A DNA stretch of 64,000 bases from Pseudonocardiales bacterium. Its GTDB lineage: Bacteria > Actinomycetota > Actinomycetes > Mycobacteriales > Pseudonocardiaceae. Within the stretch, counting starts at the first letter, position 1; every line of letters starts with the position of its first letter. The position numbers were made by a program, and so were the translations under genes. Positions 16,041 through 26,081 of this stretch are shown here, in pieces. The DNA lies in the NCBI GenBank assembly GCA_023252195.1, contig JAHEXI010000007.1, positions 41,872-105,871 of the forward strand. Direction: 5' to 3'. The notes under the pieces are model-generated. The model saw only the letters and a list, made by a program, of their open reading frames with translations, made no database searches and had not been told where the DNA came from.

Positions 16041-17485
16041 GCACACCAGAGCGCGTCAGCCCAGCTACGTTGCGCACCCTGTTCCTGTTCGAAGATCTCG
16101 AGGACGAGCAGCTGCAGTGGCTGGTCGAGCACGGTCATGTGGAGAGTTACGGCGCAGGCACGGAGATCGCCACCGAGGGGCAGCCCGCGGAGTGGTTCTA
16201 CATCCTGCTGTCCGGCGCAATCACGCTCTCCCAGCTGGTCCGCGGCGATGACGTCGAGATCACCCGCGGTGATCAGCCTGGCGTGTATGCCGGAGCCACC
16301 CAGTTCTATCTGGGCAATCAGGTCTCACAGGTCTACACCATCTCAGTACGCACTACCGCGGACAGCGCTGTGCTGGCCCTGCCGGCAGCTGACTTCGCCG
16401 TGGTGTTTCGTCAGTGGTACCCCATGGCGACCCACCTGTTGCAGGGGATGTTCGTCGGGTTGCGTAACGCCGACGAGCTGGTCGGTCAGCGTGAGAGGCT
16501 GCTGTCACTGGGCAAACTGACTGCGGGCTTGACCCACGAACTGAACAACCCGGCGGCGGCTGCGGGTCGGGCGACCGTGGCGCTGCGGGAACGAGTTGCC
16601 GGGATGCGACACAAACTCGCTGTGCTCGCCGGGTCCGAGCTGCGAGCCGACGAGCTCAAGCAGCTCACGGCCATCCAGGAAGAGATCGTCGAGCGGATGT
16701 CCACTGTGCCGGAGTTGTCGCCGCTGCAGACCAGTGACCTGGAAGACGAGCTGACTGACTGGCTCGACGACAACCGTGCCACCTCCGGATGGGAGATCGC
16801 GCCGACCTTCGTCGCCGGCGGGGTCGGCGTCGACGATTTGCAGCGTGTTGCGGATGCGTTGGGCGCCCGTTATCTCGACGGTGCCCTCCGGTGGCTGGCT
16901 TACACGGTAGAGACCGAGACGCTGCTGGGCGAGATCGAGAACGCCACCGGTCGCATCTCCGCGTTGGTGGGCGCCGCCAAGCAGTACTCCCAGATGGATC
17001 GCTCGTCGCACCAATCCGTTGACGTTCATGACGGCCTCAATTCGACTTTGATCATGTTGAGCCGAAAGATCGGTGACCAGGTCAGGGTTGTCAAGGACTA
17101 CGACTGCGGCCTGCCGAAGGTCCCCGCCTACGCCGCCGAGCTGAACCAGGTGTGGACAAACCTCATCGACAACGCCGTCGACGCCATGCGCCGCTCAGGA
17201 ACCCTCACCCTGCACACGGCGCGCGACGGGGACCAACTGCTCGTCGAGATCCGTGATACCGGCCCCGGAGTTCCTGACGACATGCACCAGCAAATCTTCG
17301 AACCCTTCTTCACCACCAAACCAGTCGGCGAAGGCACTGGTCTCGGGCTGGACGTGTCCTGGCGCATCGTGGTCAACCGGCACGGCGGCAGTATGCGAGT
17401 GATCTCCGAACCGGGCGACACCCGGTTCCAGGTACGCCTTCCTCTTTCTGAGTCAACACATCGTCGACAACCAGCCGCCTCGTGA
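16037..17485 (+). CDS. Histidine kinase with N-terminal cyclic-nucleotide-binding-like domain
   Basis: The 482-aa protein has a CRP-like cNMP-binding fold (about 8-130, FLFEDLEDEQLQWLVEHGHV, WFYILLSGAITL). It also has an H-box LGKLTAGLTHELNNPAAAA with His167, a helical linker, and a HATPase domain (N box TNLIDNAVDAM, G1 DTGPGVP, F box FEPFFTTKP, G2 GTGLGL). It lacks membrane segments and is likely cytosolic. GTG 16037 overlaps the previous TGA by 4 bp. The operon partner carries the receiver domain, so phosphotransfer between them is the natural inference. What the N-terminal domain binds is unknown. Confidence 0.85.
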   Translation: MSTPERVSPATLRTLFLFEDLEDEQLQWLVEHGHVESYGAGTEIATEGQPAEWFYILLSGAITLSQLVRGDDVEITRGDQPGVYAGATQFYLGNQVSQVYTISVRTTADSAVLALPAADFAVVFRQWYPMATHLLQGMFVGLRNADELVGQRERLLSLGKLTAGLTHELNNPAAAAGRATVALRERVAGMRHKLAVLAGSELRADELKQLTAIQEEIVERMSTVPELSPLQTSDLEDELTDWLDDNRATSGWEIAPTFVAGGVGVDDLQRVADALGARYLDGALRWLAYTVETETLLGEIENATGRISALVGAAKQYSQMDRSSHQSVDVHDGLNSTLIMLSRKIGDQVRVVKDYDCGLPKVPAYAAELNQVWTNLIDNAVDAMRRSGTLTLHTARDGDQLLVEIRDTGPGVPDDMHQQIFEPFFTTKPVGEGTGLGLDVSWRIVVNRHGGSMRVISEPGDTRFQVRLPLSESTHRRQPAAS

Positions 17486-17520
17486 TCTCAGCGCCTCGAC
17501 GCCGGTTGGCTGTTTTCGCC

Positions 17521-17568
17521 GGACTCGTCACGCTGAGTGGTTGAGCAATACGGCGTGACGCGGAGTCC
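17521..17568 (+). terminator. Hairpin after the kinase gene
   Basis: GGACTCGTCACGC at 17521-17533 pairs with GCGTGACGCGGAGTCC at 17553-17568, with a 3-base bulge and a 19-base loop. It lies 36 bp after the kinase stop. There is no U-run, as is common for actinomycete terminators. Confidence 0.5.
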
Positions 17569-17587
17569 GGGAGTTCGTTAACGCGCC

Positions 17588-18412
17588 GTGAGCGCTCAGC
17601 AGGCCGCACCTCTCAGGTCCGTGCCTTTGGCCCGGCGGTTACCGCGGCGGGTCCGAGCAGCGTTGCTCGTGGTTCACGTCGTGGCGTCGGCGGGATGGCT
17701 GGGGCTCGACGGGGCGCTGGTTGCGTTAGAGGTGACTGGCCTGCACTCCGGTGATCCCGCGGTGCGAGCCGGGATCGCCCTCGCGATGGCCGTCATCGCC
17801 GGCTGGGTGCTGATCCCCGCGGTGTTCGTCTCGCTTTGCAGCGGCCTGGTGCTGGCGCTGGGAACATCGTGGGGTCTGACGCGACACTGGTGGTTGGTGG
17901 CCAAATCAGTGATCGCTGTCGTGCTGACCGCCACCGGGGCGGCGCTGATGCTGCCCCGACTACCCGAGGTCGTAGCCGGCGACGGTGCGCCGGCCCAGGG
18001 GCTGACGCTGGCTGCGAGGTCAGTAGCGCTGGGACTGTTGTTTACCGCGACGGCCCTGTCCGTGGTGAAACCGTGGGGGAAGACTGGGCTGGCGCGGTCA
18101 CGCGGGACTCAGCCGACGGCTGCCGCTCAGGGCACTGGCCTTGCACCGGCTACCCTGTGGTCGGACCGTACCGACGCACTCGACGACATTGGCCAAGAGG
18201 GTCCACGGTCGGCGCAGCTTCACGCTCTGCGCGGCCTTCGTGCTTTCCCCGGCGCGCCCGGCGGGCGGGTGCTGGTTCGCGGATCCCGGACGTGGATCGA
18301 TACCACCGCCCTCACCGACGCTGCCTCGGTTGCTCGACCGCAAGGTCAGCCGGCAGCCAGGAGCCGTCGGCCGCCGCAGCGGGGCCGGTCGCTCTCCCGA
18401 GCGCGGTCGTGA
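17588..18412 (+). CDS. Membrane protein, four predicted helices (DUF2269-like)
   Basis: The start is GTG 17588. Four hydrophobic segments are visible: VVHVVASAGWLGLDGALVAL, AMAVIAGWVLIPAVFVSLCS, AKSVIAVVLTATGAALML and SVALGLLFTATALSVV. They are followed by KPWGKT, where proteins of this type normally end. The remaining roughly 95 residues are Arg/Pro/Ala-rich with no structure, which suggests a frameshift just after KPWGKT or read-through into non-coding DNA. The role is unknown. It follows the redox operon on the same strand but is separated by a hairpin. Confidence 0.6.
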   Translation: MSAQQAAPLRSVPLARRLPRRVRAALLVVHVVASAGWLGLDGALVALEVTGLHSGDPAVRAGIALAMAVIAGWVLIPAVFVSLCSGLVLALGTSWGLTRHWWLVAKSVIAVVLTATGAALMLPRLPEVVAGDGAPAQGLTLAARSVALGLLFTATALSVVKPWGKTGLARSRGTQPTAAAQGTGLAPATLWSDRTDALDDIGQEGPRSAQLHALRGLRAFPGAPGGRVLVRGSRTWIDTTALTDAASVARPQGQPAARSRRPPQRGRSLSRARS

Positions 18413-18528
18413 CCGAGCCACCGCGCGGGTGCGTTGCCCATCGTCTGCACGCCATCCCCAGAAAGCAACATCTGTACACAGCGTGTTGATGCCTCTCCCG
18501 CAGATCAGCCCCCCTACGGTGTCGTTCC

Positions 18529-18762
18529 GTGAGCCAGACGCCGATCTACGACCAGCTCCGCCGCGAGCGAATCAACGCCGATGTCCCGGCAGCAGGGGCT
18601 AGCCAGCACCGAGTTGATCACACTGGGCAACACCGCCTTCCCGCTGCGACGCAGGGCGCGGTGGCAGCGTTCGACCGGCCAGCGGGGGGACCGCCCGCAG
18701 GCCGCCACAGCCCGACAGCGCGGGACACGGCGCAGTTCTCCTGGTTCGAACTCCCAGGCTAG
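18529..18762 (+). CDS. Small hypothetical protein (77 aa)
   Basis: GTG 18529 opens SQTPIYDQLRRERINADVPA and continues for 77 codons with actinomycete-like codon use (third positions mostly G or C). The ending FSWFELPG is followed by TAG. No domain is recognised and no good ribosome site is seen. An opposing ORF (18514-18906) covers the same bases, so the strand choice is not certain. Confidence 0.4.
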   Translation: MSQTPIYDQLRRERINADVPAAGASQHRVDHTGQHRLPAATQGAVAAFDRPAGGPPAGRHSPTARDTAQFSWFELPG

Positions 18763-18874
18763 CTCGCAAGAGCTGTCGAACCCCTTCACCAGGGTGGCTG
18801 CGTCGGCGTGCAAGGTCAGCAGTTCTGGGACGGTCCCCGCGATGATGACTGCTGACGCCAACGAGTGAGAGACT

Positions 18875-18893
18875 GGAGCGGACGTTCCGCTCC
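18875..18893. promoter_or_regulatory. Perfect hairpin or operator just upstream of metH
   Basis: GGAGCGGA-CGT-TCCGCTCC is an 8-bp perfect stem 28 bp before the metH start. It could terminate the upstream transcript or be a protein-binding site. I see no cobalamin riboswitch elements around it. Confidence 0.45.
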
Positions 18894-18920
18894 TACCGAT
18901 TGACACCGAGGAATACGCCT

Positions 18921-21900
18921 GTGCCCGAAACGCCGTCCCTGCGCCCTGACTCGACCGAAGCGCTGTCCGAGCTGCTTCGATCGCGTATCCTTGTGCTCGA
19001 CGGCGCGATAGGCACCATGATCCAGCGGCACGATTTCAGCGAAGAAGACTACCGGGGCGAGCGGTTCGCCGACTGGTCGAATGACCTTAAGGGCAACAAC
19101 GACCTGCTGACGCTCACCCAGCCGCACGCGATCAGCGGAATCCACCGCGCGTACCTGGAGGCCGGGTCGGACCTGATCGAGACCAACACCTTCAATGCCC
19201 AGCGGATCTCTCTCGCCGATTACGGCATGCAGGAACTCGCCTACGAACTCAACTTCGAGTCGGCGAGTTTAGCCCGAGCTGAGTGTGATATCGCGACCGC
19301 CGCGAATCCTGACAAGCCGCGGTTCGTCGTGGGCGCGTTGGGACCGACGACCCGCACCGGGTCGATCTCACCGGATGTCAACGACCCCGGCGCGCGCAAC
19401 GTCACCCATATGGAACTCGTCGAGGCGTATGCCGAGCAGGCGAACGGCCTGGTCGATGGTGGCGCCGACATCCTGATGATCGAGACGATCTTCGACACCC
19501 TCAACGCGAAGGCAGCGATCTTCGCCATCGAGACACTGTTCGAAGAGCGTGGCCGCCGTTGGCCGGTCATGATCTCCGGGACCATCACCGACGCCTCCGG
19601 CCGAACGCTGTCCGGCCAGGTCACCGAGGCGTTCTGGAACTCCGTGCGGCACGCTAAGCCGCTGCTCGTCGGGCTCAACTGTGCGCTCGGCGCGCAGGAG
19701 GTGCGTCCCTACCTGTCCGAGGTATCCCGCATCGCTGACTGCTTCGTGTCCTGCCACCCGAACGCCGGACTGCCCAACCACTTCGGCGAGTACGACGAGG
19801 CACCGGACCAGACCGCAACGATCATGCGCGAGTTCGCCGAGAGCGGCCTGGTGAACATTCTCGGTGGGTGCTGCGGCACGACGCCTGAGCACATCAGTGC
19901 GATAGCTACCGCCATTGACGGCCTCCCCCCGCGCGTGCCATCCGAGAGTGAGAGGGCATGCCGGCTCTCCGGTCTCGAGCCGCTGACCATTACGCGCGAG
20001 TCGCTGTTCGTCAACATCGGCGAGCGCACCAACATCACCGGCTCGGCGAAGTTCCGCAAACTCATTCGCGACGGTGACTACACCGCCGCATTGTCGGTGG
20101 CCCGCCAGCAGGTCGAGAACGGTGCGCAGATCATCGACATCAACATGGACGAGGGCATGATCGACGGCGTTGCCGCGATGGACCGCTTCGTCAAACTCAT
20201 CGCCAGCGAACCCGACATCAGCAGGGTTCCGCTCATGATTGACTCCTCGAAGTTCGAGGTCATCGAGACCGGGCTGCGCTGCGTGCAAGGCAAGCCGATC
20301 GTCAACTCGATCTCCATGAAGGAGGGCGAGGAGAGGTTCCGCGCCCAGGCCCGGCTGTGTCGCAAGTACGGCGCCGCGATCGTGGTGATGGCCTTCGACG
20401 AGGACGGCCAGGCCGACAACCTCGAACGCCGGAAAAGCATCTGCGAGCGTGCCTACCGCATCCTGGTGGACGAGCTCGGGTTCCCAGCCGAAGACATCAT
20501 CTTCGATCCCAATATCTTTGCGCTGGCCACTGGAATCGAGGAGCACGTCAACTACGGCGTGGACTTCATCGAGGCAACCCGCTGGATCAAGCAGAACCTG
20601 CCGGGCGCGATGGTCTCCGGTGGCGTCTCCAACGTGTCGTTCTCCTTCCGGGGCAACAACGCGGTGCGCGAGGCCATCCATGCGGTCTTCCTGTTCCACG
20701 CCATCTCCGCTGGCATGGACATGGGCATCGTCAACGCCGGGGCGCTCATCCCCTATGACCAAGTTGATCCGCGGCTGCGTGAGCGCATCGAGGACGTCGT
20801 CCTCAACCGGCGCCCCGACGCTGCCGAGCGCCTACTTGAGATCGCGACTGAGTTCGCCGGCGACGGCAAGAAGGCCGAAGCGATCAACGACGAGTGGCGT
20901 TCGCTTCCCGTTGGTGAGCGCATCACCCATGCACTTGTGAAGGGCATCGCCGACTACGCCGAAACCGACACCGAGGAACTGCGGGCGATTATCGAGGCCC
21001 GCGGCGGCCTCCCCATCGAGGTGATCGAAGGCCCGCTGATGGCCGGTATGAACGTGGTTGGTGACCTGTTCGGCGCCGGCAAGATGTTCCTGCCGCAGGT
21101 GGTGAAGTCGGCGCGCGTGATGAAGAAGGCCGTCGCCTACCTCATCCCGTTCATCGAGGCGGGCAAGTCGCCCGAGGACGCCGGCCGCAGCAACGGCACG
21201 GTGATCATGGCGACGGTCAAGGGCGATGTGCATGACATTGGCAAGAACATTGTCGGCGTCGTCCTGCAGTGCAATAACTACGATGTCATTGATCTCGGCG
21301 TGATGGTTCCTGCGCAGAAAATCCTCGATGCCGCGAAAGAGCACGACGCCGACGTCATCGGCCTGTCGGGCTTGATCACCCCGTCGTTGGACGAGATGGT
21401 CAACTTCGCGATGGAGATGGAGCGCCAGGGCTTCGAGATCCCGCTCCTGATCGGCGGTGCTACGACCTCGCGCGCGCACACCGCGGTCAAGGTCGATAAG
21501 AAATACCACGGTCCGGTCATCTGGGTGAAGGACGCGTCGCGCTCGGTGCCGGTCGTTGCCGCGCTGCTGTCCAATGAGCAGCGACCGGCCCTGCTGGCCG
21601 ACCTGCAGACGGATTACGACTCGCTGCGTGAGCGGTATGCAGCCCGCAACGACGCGAAAACCATTCTGCCGATTGCCGCAGCACGCGAAAATCGAACGCC
21701 GATCGATTGGACGGGCTACCGTCCGCCGCGCCCCCGGCTACTCGCGCAGCAGGCGCCGGACGTCCACCACGACGGCGAGCTGAAGCCTGCCTCGGCGAAG
21801 CAGTTCGTCAAGGCCTTCCGCGGCTACCCGCTCGCCGAATTGCGCGAGTACATCGACTGGCAGCCCTTCTTCAACTCCTGGGAGATGAAGGGCAAGTACC

Positions 21901-22715
21901 CCGATATTCTCAACAACCCCGCCTCGGGTGAGGCTGCGCGCAGACTCTGGGAAGACGGCCGGGCGATGCTCGACAAGCTGATCAGCGAGAACTGGATCAG
22001 TGCGTCCGGCGTGATCGGGCTGTTTCCGGCCAGCATGGTCAACGGCGACGACATCGAGGTCTACACGAACGAGGGCCGCACCAAGGTACTCGCGACGCTG
22101 CACGAGGTGCGTCAGCAGTCCGAGCACCGTCCGGGTGTCCCGCACCGCTCGCTCGCCGATTTCATTGCTCCCAAGGAGACCGGTCTACACGACTATGTCG
22201 GTGCCTTCGCAGTCACCGCCGGTCTCGGAATCACCGACAAAATCATGGAGTTTAAGGCCGCACTCGACGACTACAGCGCGATCCTGTTGGAGTCACTCGC
22301 TGACCGGCTGGCCGAGGCGTTCGCCGAGCGGTTGCATGAACGTGTCCGCACCGAGTTCTGGGCTTACCAGCCCGGCGAGAAGCTCGACAATGAGTCCCTG
22401 ATCAAGGAGCGGTACGTCGGTATCCGGCCGGCGCCGGGCTACCCGGCGTGCCCCGAGCACACCGAGAAGCAAACGATCTGGGAGCTGCTCGACGTCGAGG
22501 CCAACACCGGCATCGAATTGACCGAAAGCATGGCTATGTGGCCGGGCGCAGCCGTCAGCGGGCTCTACTTCTCGCACCCGCAGTCGCAGTACTTCGTCGT
22601 GGGTGCTATCGGTCGCGATCAGGTCGAGGACTACGCGAAGCGTAAGCGTTGGACGGTCGCCGAGGCCGAGCGTTGGCTCTCACCTAATCTCGGCTACCGG
22701 CCCGACAACGAGTAG
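18921..22715 (+). CDS. metH: Cobalamin-dependent methionine synthase
   Basis: MetH moves a methyl group from methyltetrahydrofolate to homocysteine via cobalamin. The 1,264-aa protein contains all four modules. The homocysteine domain has [10 protein letters not shown] and zinc ligands in LNCALG (about 253) and GGCCGTT (about 316). The pterin domain has [18 protein letters not shown]. The B12 domain has the base-off histidine motif DVHDIGKN near 768. The AdoMet activation domain reaches the end ([30 protein letters not shown]). GTG 18921 with GAGGA 8 bp upstream is preferred to the track TTG at 18900. It is monocistronic. Confidence 0.97.
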   Translation: MPETPSLRPDSTEALSELLRSRILVLDGAIGTMIQRHDFSEEDYRGERFADWSNDLKGNNDLLTLTQPHAISGIHRAYLEAGSDLIETNTFNAQRISLADYGMQELAYELNFESASLARAECDIATAANPDKPRFVVGALGPTTRTGSISPDVNDPGARNVTHMELVEAYAEQANGLVDGGADILMIETIFDTLNAKAAIFAIETLFEERGRRWPVMISGTITDASGRTLSGQVTEAFWNSVRHAKPLLVGLNCALGAQEVRPYLSEVSRIADCFVSCHPNAGLPNHFGEYDEAPDQTATIMREFAESGLVNILGGCCGTTPEHISAIATAIDGLPPRVPSESERACRLSGLEPLTITRESLFVNIGERTNITGSAKFRKLIRDGDYTAALSVARQQVENGAQIIDINMDEGMIDGVAAMDRFVKLIASEPDISRVPLMIDSSKFEVIETGLRCVQGKPIVNSISMKEGEERFRAQARLCRKYGAAIVVMAFDEDGQADNLERRKSICERAYRILVDELGFPAEDIIFDPNIFALATGIEEHVNYGVDFIEATRWIKQNLPGAMVSGGVSNVSFSFRGNNAVREAIHAVFLFHAISAGMDMGIVNAGALIPYDQVDPRLRERIEDVVLNRRPDAAERLLEIATEFAGDGKKAEAINDEWRSLPVGERITHALVKGIADYAETDTEELRAIIEARGGLPIEVIEGPLMAGMNVVGDLFGAGKMFLPQVVKSARVMKKAVAYLIPFIEAGKSPEDAGRSNGTVIMATVKGDVHDIGKNIVGVVLQCNNYDVIDLGVMVPAQKILDAAKEHDADVIGLSGLITPSLDEMVNFAMEMERQGFEIPLLIGGATTSRAHTAVKVDKKYHGPVIWVKDASRSVPVVAALLSNEQRPALLADLQTDYDSLRERYAARNDAKTILPIAAARENRTPIDWTGYRPPRPRLLAQQAPDVHHDGELKPASAKQFVKAFRGYPLAELREYIDWQPFFNSWEMKGKYPDILNNPASGEAARRLWEDGRAMLDKLISENWISASGVIGLFPASMVNGDDIEVYTNEGRTKVLATLHEVRQQSEHRPGVPHRSLADFIAPKETGLHDYVGAFAVTAGLGITDKIMEFKAALDDYSAILLESLADRLAEAFAERLHERVRTEFWAYQPGEKLDNESLIKERYVGIRPAPGYPACPEHTEKQTIWELLDVEANTGIELTESMAMWPGAAVSGLYFSHPQSQYFVVGAIGRDQVEDYAKRKRWTVAEAERWLSPNLGYRPDNE

Positions 22716-22732
22716 CGTGTCGGCGGATTACG

Positions 22733-22822
22733 TCAAGATCGGGCACGGCTCCGCTTGACGGTGACGTCTGGCTGTTGTACAGGGTACGGTTCCTCCGCGG
22801 CGCACTTTTCGGTGGCCAGGGG
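22733..22822 (-). pseudogene. Remnant of an oligopeptide ABC ATPase C-terminus
   Basis: The minus strand reads [12 protein letters not shown], then after a gap QQPDVT and a stop. These match the end of the ABC ATPase at 32.8-34.9 kb ([13 protein letters not shown]...LQQPDVT). At DNA level CGGTGACGTCTGGCTGTTGTA and TTTTCGGTGGCCAG recur in both places. The scrap has lost about 50 bases between these blocks, and nothing upstream remains. Confidence 0.6.
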
Positions 22823-22958
22823 AAGCGTCCGTCCTCGTGGCTGGGCGGCCGTGTCGGTCTGTGATCAGGGCGTTGCAACGCTGGCGCGGCAATGTGGGTT
22901 GGGCCGACTGTGCCTCCCGGCGCAAAGCGGGGGGCCCTGATCGGGCCAAGTTGGTGAC

Positions 22959-24185
22959 TCACCGAAGCTTGGCAGATGGGGCCCGGTACGAACCTGGGGT
23001 ATGTCGTCTGCCTCGAGTCACGACGAGCAGTAGTCGGCCCAGTGCGGTGAGGTCGGTCAGCGGGTCACCGTCGACGACGATGAGGTCGGCGCTGTAGCCG
23101 TGGCTGAGGGTGCCGATCTGATCGGCGAGGCCGAGACCGGCGGCTGATTCGCGGGTGAGGATGTCGAGGATTCGTGCGTTGGGGAACCCGGCGCGCTGGT
23201 ACGCCTCGAGGTAGCGGTGGTGGGAGTACAGGTCGAAGGGGCTGACTCCCGCGTCGGTTCCGTTCATGATGCGGATGCCGTGGTTGTCCTGCCATCGCAG
23301 TACGCGCGTCTGGTGTTCGACGAAGCCAGGCCGTCGTTGTTCGTTGAGTTGGTAGTTGGTGCCGATGGTGGGGGTGACGATGATGCCTTTTTCCGCGATG
23401 ACCGCGGCGGTGTCGTCGTTGAGGTCCGGGTCGTCGTAGGTGGCGCTGGTGAGCCACCTGCAGTGCTCGATGCTGGTGGCACCGGCGTGCGCGGCGGCCG
23501 CGGTCGCGGCGGTGGAGTGCGCGTGGGCAGCGACCGGGAGTCCGCGAGCGGTCGCCTCGGCGACCACGACCCGCAGTTGTTCGTCGCTGAACTGAGATTG
23601 CCATATCGGCGGCGAGTTCGGGGTGATGTTGCCGCCGGAGGCCATGACTTTGATCCAGTCGACACCGTGGCCGGCGTGGCGAGCGATGGTGTTGCGGATT
23701 TGGGATGGTTCCTCGACCTCGCCGCCGAGGAACCAGCAGTGCCCGCCGGGTGATGTCAGCGGCGCTCCCGAGGTGAGCACGCGTGGCCCGAGCCGCTCGC
23801 CGGAGGCGATGCTATCGCGTAGCGTGACGGCCAAATAGCCCCGGTCACCGAGGTCGCGCACGGTGGTGACCCCGGCGTCGAGCAGCTGGCGGGCATGCCC
23901 GGCCATAGTGAGAAGCAGGGCCGCGTCGTCGAGAGTGTTCAGTGCGGCGAGAGGATCCGGAGGACCGGCGAAGGCCAGATGGACGTGGGCGTCGATCAGA
24001 CCGGGCAGCACGGTCGCTCCGGGATAGTCCAGCCGTACGGCGTCGTGTCTGAGCAAGGTATTGAGCGAATCCGGGGAGCCGACCGCGTTGATGCTCTCAC
24101 CGTCGATCAGGACCGCTCCGGGGCTCAGCATGTGACCGGCCGCGCCGACAAGCACGCTTGAGGCGCTTATCACCAACTGCCGCAT
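22959..24185 (-). CDS. Metal-dependent amidohydrolase
   Basis: The 408-aa protein has the amidohydrolase (imidazolonepropionase/prolidase-like) set of ligands. These are HxH in GLIDAHVHLAF (His67, His69), the bridging Lys in DWIKVMASGG, His in VAAHAHS, His in ATSIEHCRW and Asp in MNGTDAGVSPFDL. An N-terminal and a C-terminal beta-sandwich (SADLIVVDGDPLTDL) complete the fold. It likely hydrolyses a C-N bond in a small molecule or dipeptide. It starts at ATG 24185 and diverges from an EspR-like regulator, which could control it. Confidence 0.85.
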   Translation of the reverse strand: MRQLVISASSVLVGAAGHMLSPGAVLIDGESINAVGSPDSLNTLLRHDAVRLDYPGATVLPGLIDAHVHLAFAGPPDPLAALNTLDDAALLLTMAGHARQLLDAGVTTVRDLGDRGYLAVTLRDSIASGERLGPRVLTSGAPLTSPGGHCWFLGGEVEEPSQIRNTIARHAGHGVDWIKVMASGGNITPNSPPIWQSQFSDEQLRVVVAEATARGLPVAAHAHSTAATAAAAHAGATSIEHCRWLTSATYDDPDLNDDTAAVIAEKGIIVTPTIGTNYQLNEQRRPGFVEHQTRVLRWQDNHGIRIMNGTDAGVSPFDLYSHHRYLEAYQRAGFPNARILDILTRESAAGLGLADQIGTLSHGYSADLIVVDGDPLTDLTALGRLLLVVTRGRRHTPGSYRAPSAKLR

Positions 24186-24241
24186 AATATGCCCCCTGGC
24201 AGGGGCAGACGCCTGTGTGGCGCCAGCCGCCCAGTGAATTC

Positions 24242-24271
24242 TGGACTGTCCATCTGTACAGTGAGTATTAT
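24242..24271 (+). promoter_or_regulatory. Promoter and possible operator between amidohydrolase and regulator
   Basis: TGGACT (24242-24247) and TATTAT (24266-24271) are separated by 18 bp and read toward the regulator at 24323. An inverted sequence ACTGT-N8-ACAGT (24245-24262) sits between them, a plausible autoregulatory site. Confidence 0.35.
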
Positions 24272-24322
24272 ACCTCAGCTAGGGACATTACTCGGAGGTA
24301 GGCGGGGTGATGGAGATCAATC

Positions 24323-24802
24323 ATGGCTGACCAGGCACGGCCGCGCCCCACGACCGGGGCGAAAATCGACTATCTGTTTGAGCACCGCCGCCGCGCCGAT
24401 GGCAAGCGTTACACCTACTCGCAGGTTGAGGCCGTGATCGCTTCGTATGGGGGAGCGACGGTGGGCGGGTCGTATCTGTGTCGGCTGCGCAAACACCCGG
24501 ATCGGCACCTGGATCTGTCGCCGCCGAGGCGGGCCGCGGTGGCGCGGTTCTTCCGTGTTGACCCGGCCTACTTCGATTCGGACTGCCCAGTCGATGCGCC
24601 GCCGTGGCTGGAACTCGCCGCCGCTGCGGGCACTGCTGATGACGACGGCACGGCCGTGGCCCGCGACGAGCTCGGCTTGAAAATCTACGCCAGGGGCCTG
24701 GGTATGAGCCCGATGGAACAGACAGTGTGGCTGAAGATGGCCGAGGTGGCCAGACAGATCGTGGCGGAGTCTGGGCTCAGTGCTGACCGGCCGACGGAGT
24801 AG
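24323..24802 (+). CDS. XRE-type DNA-binding regulator, EspR-like
   Basis: The 159-aa protein has an N-terminal helix-turn-helix (KIDYLFEHRRRADGKRYTYS, SQVEAVIASYG, SYLCRLRKHPD). It continues ARFFRVDPAYFDSD and a C-terminal helical dimer region (MSPMEQTVWLKMAEVARQIV). The spacing and the FFRVDPAYF block parallel mycobacterial EspR, a nucleoid-associated regulator of secretion. It starts at ATG 24323 after GGAG. Its 3' end overlaps the convergent MAB_1171c-type gene by 26 bp. It probably regulates the adjoining cassette or the divergent amidohydrolase. Confidence 0.75.
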   Translation: MADQARPRPTTGAKIDYLFEHRRRADGKRYTYSQVEAVIASYGGATVGGSYLCRLRKHPDRHLDLSPPRRAAVARFFRVDPAYFDSDCPVDAPPWLELAAAAGTADDDGTAVARDELGLKIYARGLGMSPMEQTVWLKMAEVARQIVAESGLSADRPTE

Positions 24803-26081
24803 CCGACGTCGAGGCTGTCAGATCGAGCCCACACCGATTCACCCGAGTGACTGCCGCCGAGAGCGCTACCAGTCTGCGCGTGACCTGCCCCATCGTTCCA
24901 TGGCCGATCCTGTCTAGGTCGTGGTAGACGACCCCGGCCGTGTCGCGTCGGCTTCCCTCGGCGACCAACGCGTTGAACACGCAGAGCTCGTGAGTCTCGC
25001 TCCTCAGCCCTGCGGCCGCCGCCGCGGCGAGTCCTTCTACCTCGATGTGGGTGCGCACCGCGGCACAGAGAACTGCGGCCCGGAGGTGATTTTCGAATCC
25101 TGGGTCGATGTCGGTCAGTCCGGTCGCGCGCGGCGCTTCCTTTGCTCGCTGCGCCACGGTGCGGTCGTAGAAGGGCCGCAGCTGATCGAGCCCGTCCAGG
25201 ATTTCGATGAGGCATCGGTAGAAGCGCCAGTGCACGCGCATGGGTAACAGCCAGTCACGCCACACCGGTGGCACTGGATCGAGCGCATGTTCGGGGAACG
25301 CCTGGTAAACAAGCCGACGAAGCGGCTGCATGCGCAGGTGGTCGCGCCGGTGCGCCCGCCACACCGGTAACGCGACAACTAGGCTCACCGCCGCCGAGTA
25401 CCCCGCGCCTGCCAGCATCAGGGTGTCGCTTGGGGGGCGCAGGGTACGTACGCCGAGATAGATCCTGAGCAGGGCCGGCGACCAGTCACCCACGATGGCC
25501 GCGCCGATGACCGTGACGGTTTTCAGCCCCGTCATCAATACCTGCACCATCAGTCCCGCTGCCAAGACCGCGAACCCCCATCGGGACGCGCGCCCCGCGG
25601 CGCGCCGAGCATACAGCCCCGACAACCACCCCACCTGGGCCAGCGTGAGAGTCAGATACACTTCGATGGCCAGCGAGAACGTCACTGCTGCCGACCCATG
25701 TGGCCCTCCACCGCCCCCGAGGCCGCGCTGCACCTGGCCCGGGTCCGATATCCAGGCGGTGACCGCGACGCTGAGTGCGATGATCAACACCAGCAACTGC
25801 AGTGCGACCCGCCGCAGTGGGCGGTCATACAACGCACACAAAAACCACGCGGCCAAACAGAAGGTAGCAACGCCAGCCGTAAGGTTGGCCACCAGACGCG
25901 GCAGAGCAACCTGCGCGGCCGGGGTGGACAGGATCGTCGAGCTCACCCCGAACGCAAAAAGAAACCCGGCTGCCGGAATGAACGTGCGGCGATCCTCCAC
26001 CGCCCATCGAGCCTGCATTACCGCCCAGCCCGAGGCCAGAACCATCCCGATGCCGACGGCCAAACCCAGTGGCGACGTCAC
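24777..26081 (-). CDS. MAB_1171c-type integral membrane protein (DUF6545-like C-terminus)
   Basis: From GTG 26081, overlapping the preceding TGA by 4 bp, the 434-aa protein has about seven N-terminal membrane helices. Examples are LGLAVGIGMVLASGWAVM, TFIPAAGFLFAFGVSS and QLLVLIIALSVAVTAWI. A cytosolic tail follows with WRAHRRDHLRMQPLRRLVYQ and FYRCLIEILDGLDQLRPFYD. That two-part plan is typical of the MAB_1171c family, which commonly travels with XRE and ImmA/IrrE genes in actinomycetes. Function is unknown. The track start at 26219 would run back into the upstream gene. Confidence 0.75.
   Translation of the reverse strand: MTSPLGLAVGIGMVLASGWAVMQARWAVEDRRTFIPAAGFLFAFGVSSTILSTPAAQVALPRLVANLTAGVATFCLAAWFLCALYDRPLRRVALQLLVLIIALSVAVTAWISDPGQVQRGLGGGGGPHGSAAVTFSLAIEVYLTLTLAQVGWLSGLYARRAAGRASRWGFAVLAAGLMVQVLMTGLKTVTVIGAAIVGDWSPALLRIYLGVRTLRPPSDTLMLAGAGYSAAVSLVVALPVWRAHRRDHLRMQPLRRLVYQAFPEHALDPVPPVWRDWLLPMRVHWRFYRCLIEILDGLDQLRPFYDRTVAQRAKEAPRATGLTDIDPGFENHLRAAVLCAAVRTHIEVEGLAAAAAAGLRSETHELCVFNALVAEGSRRDTAGVVYHDLDRIGHGTMGQVTRRLVALSAAVTRVNRCGLDLTASTSATPSAGQH

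Noticed and set aside
18763-18920. Cobalamin riboswitch upstream of metH
   Set aside because: Only a short perfect hairpin is present; no B12-box-like conserved core was seen in the leader.
19368-20762. 464-aa ORF antisense to metH
   Set aside because: Typical antisense open frame of a high-GC gene; no homology-like pattern, while metH motifs are continuous.
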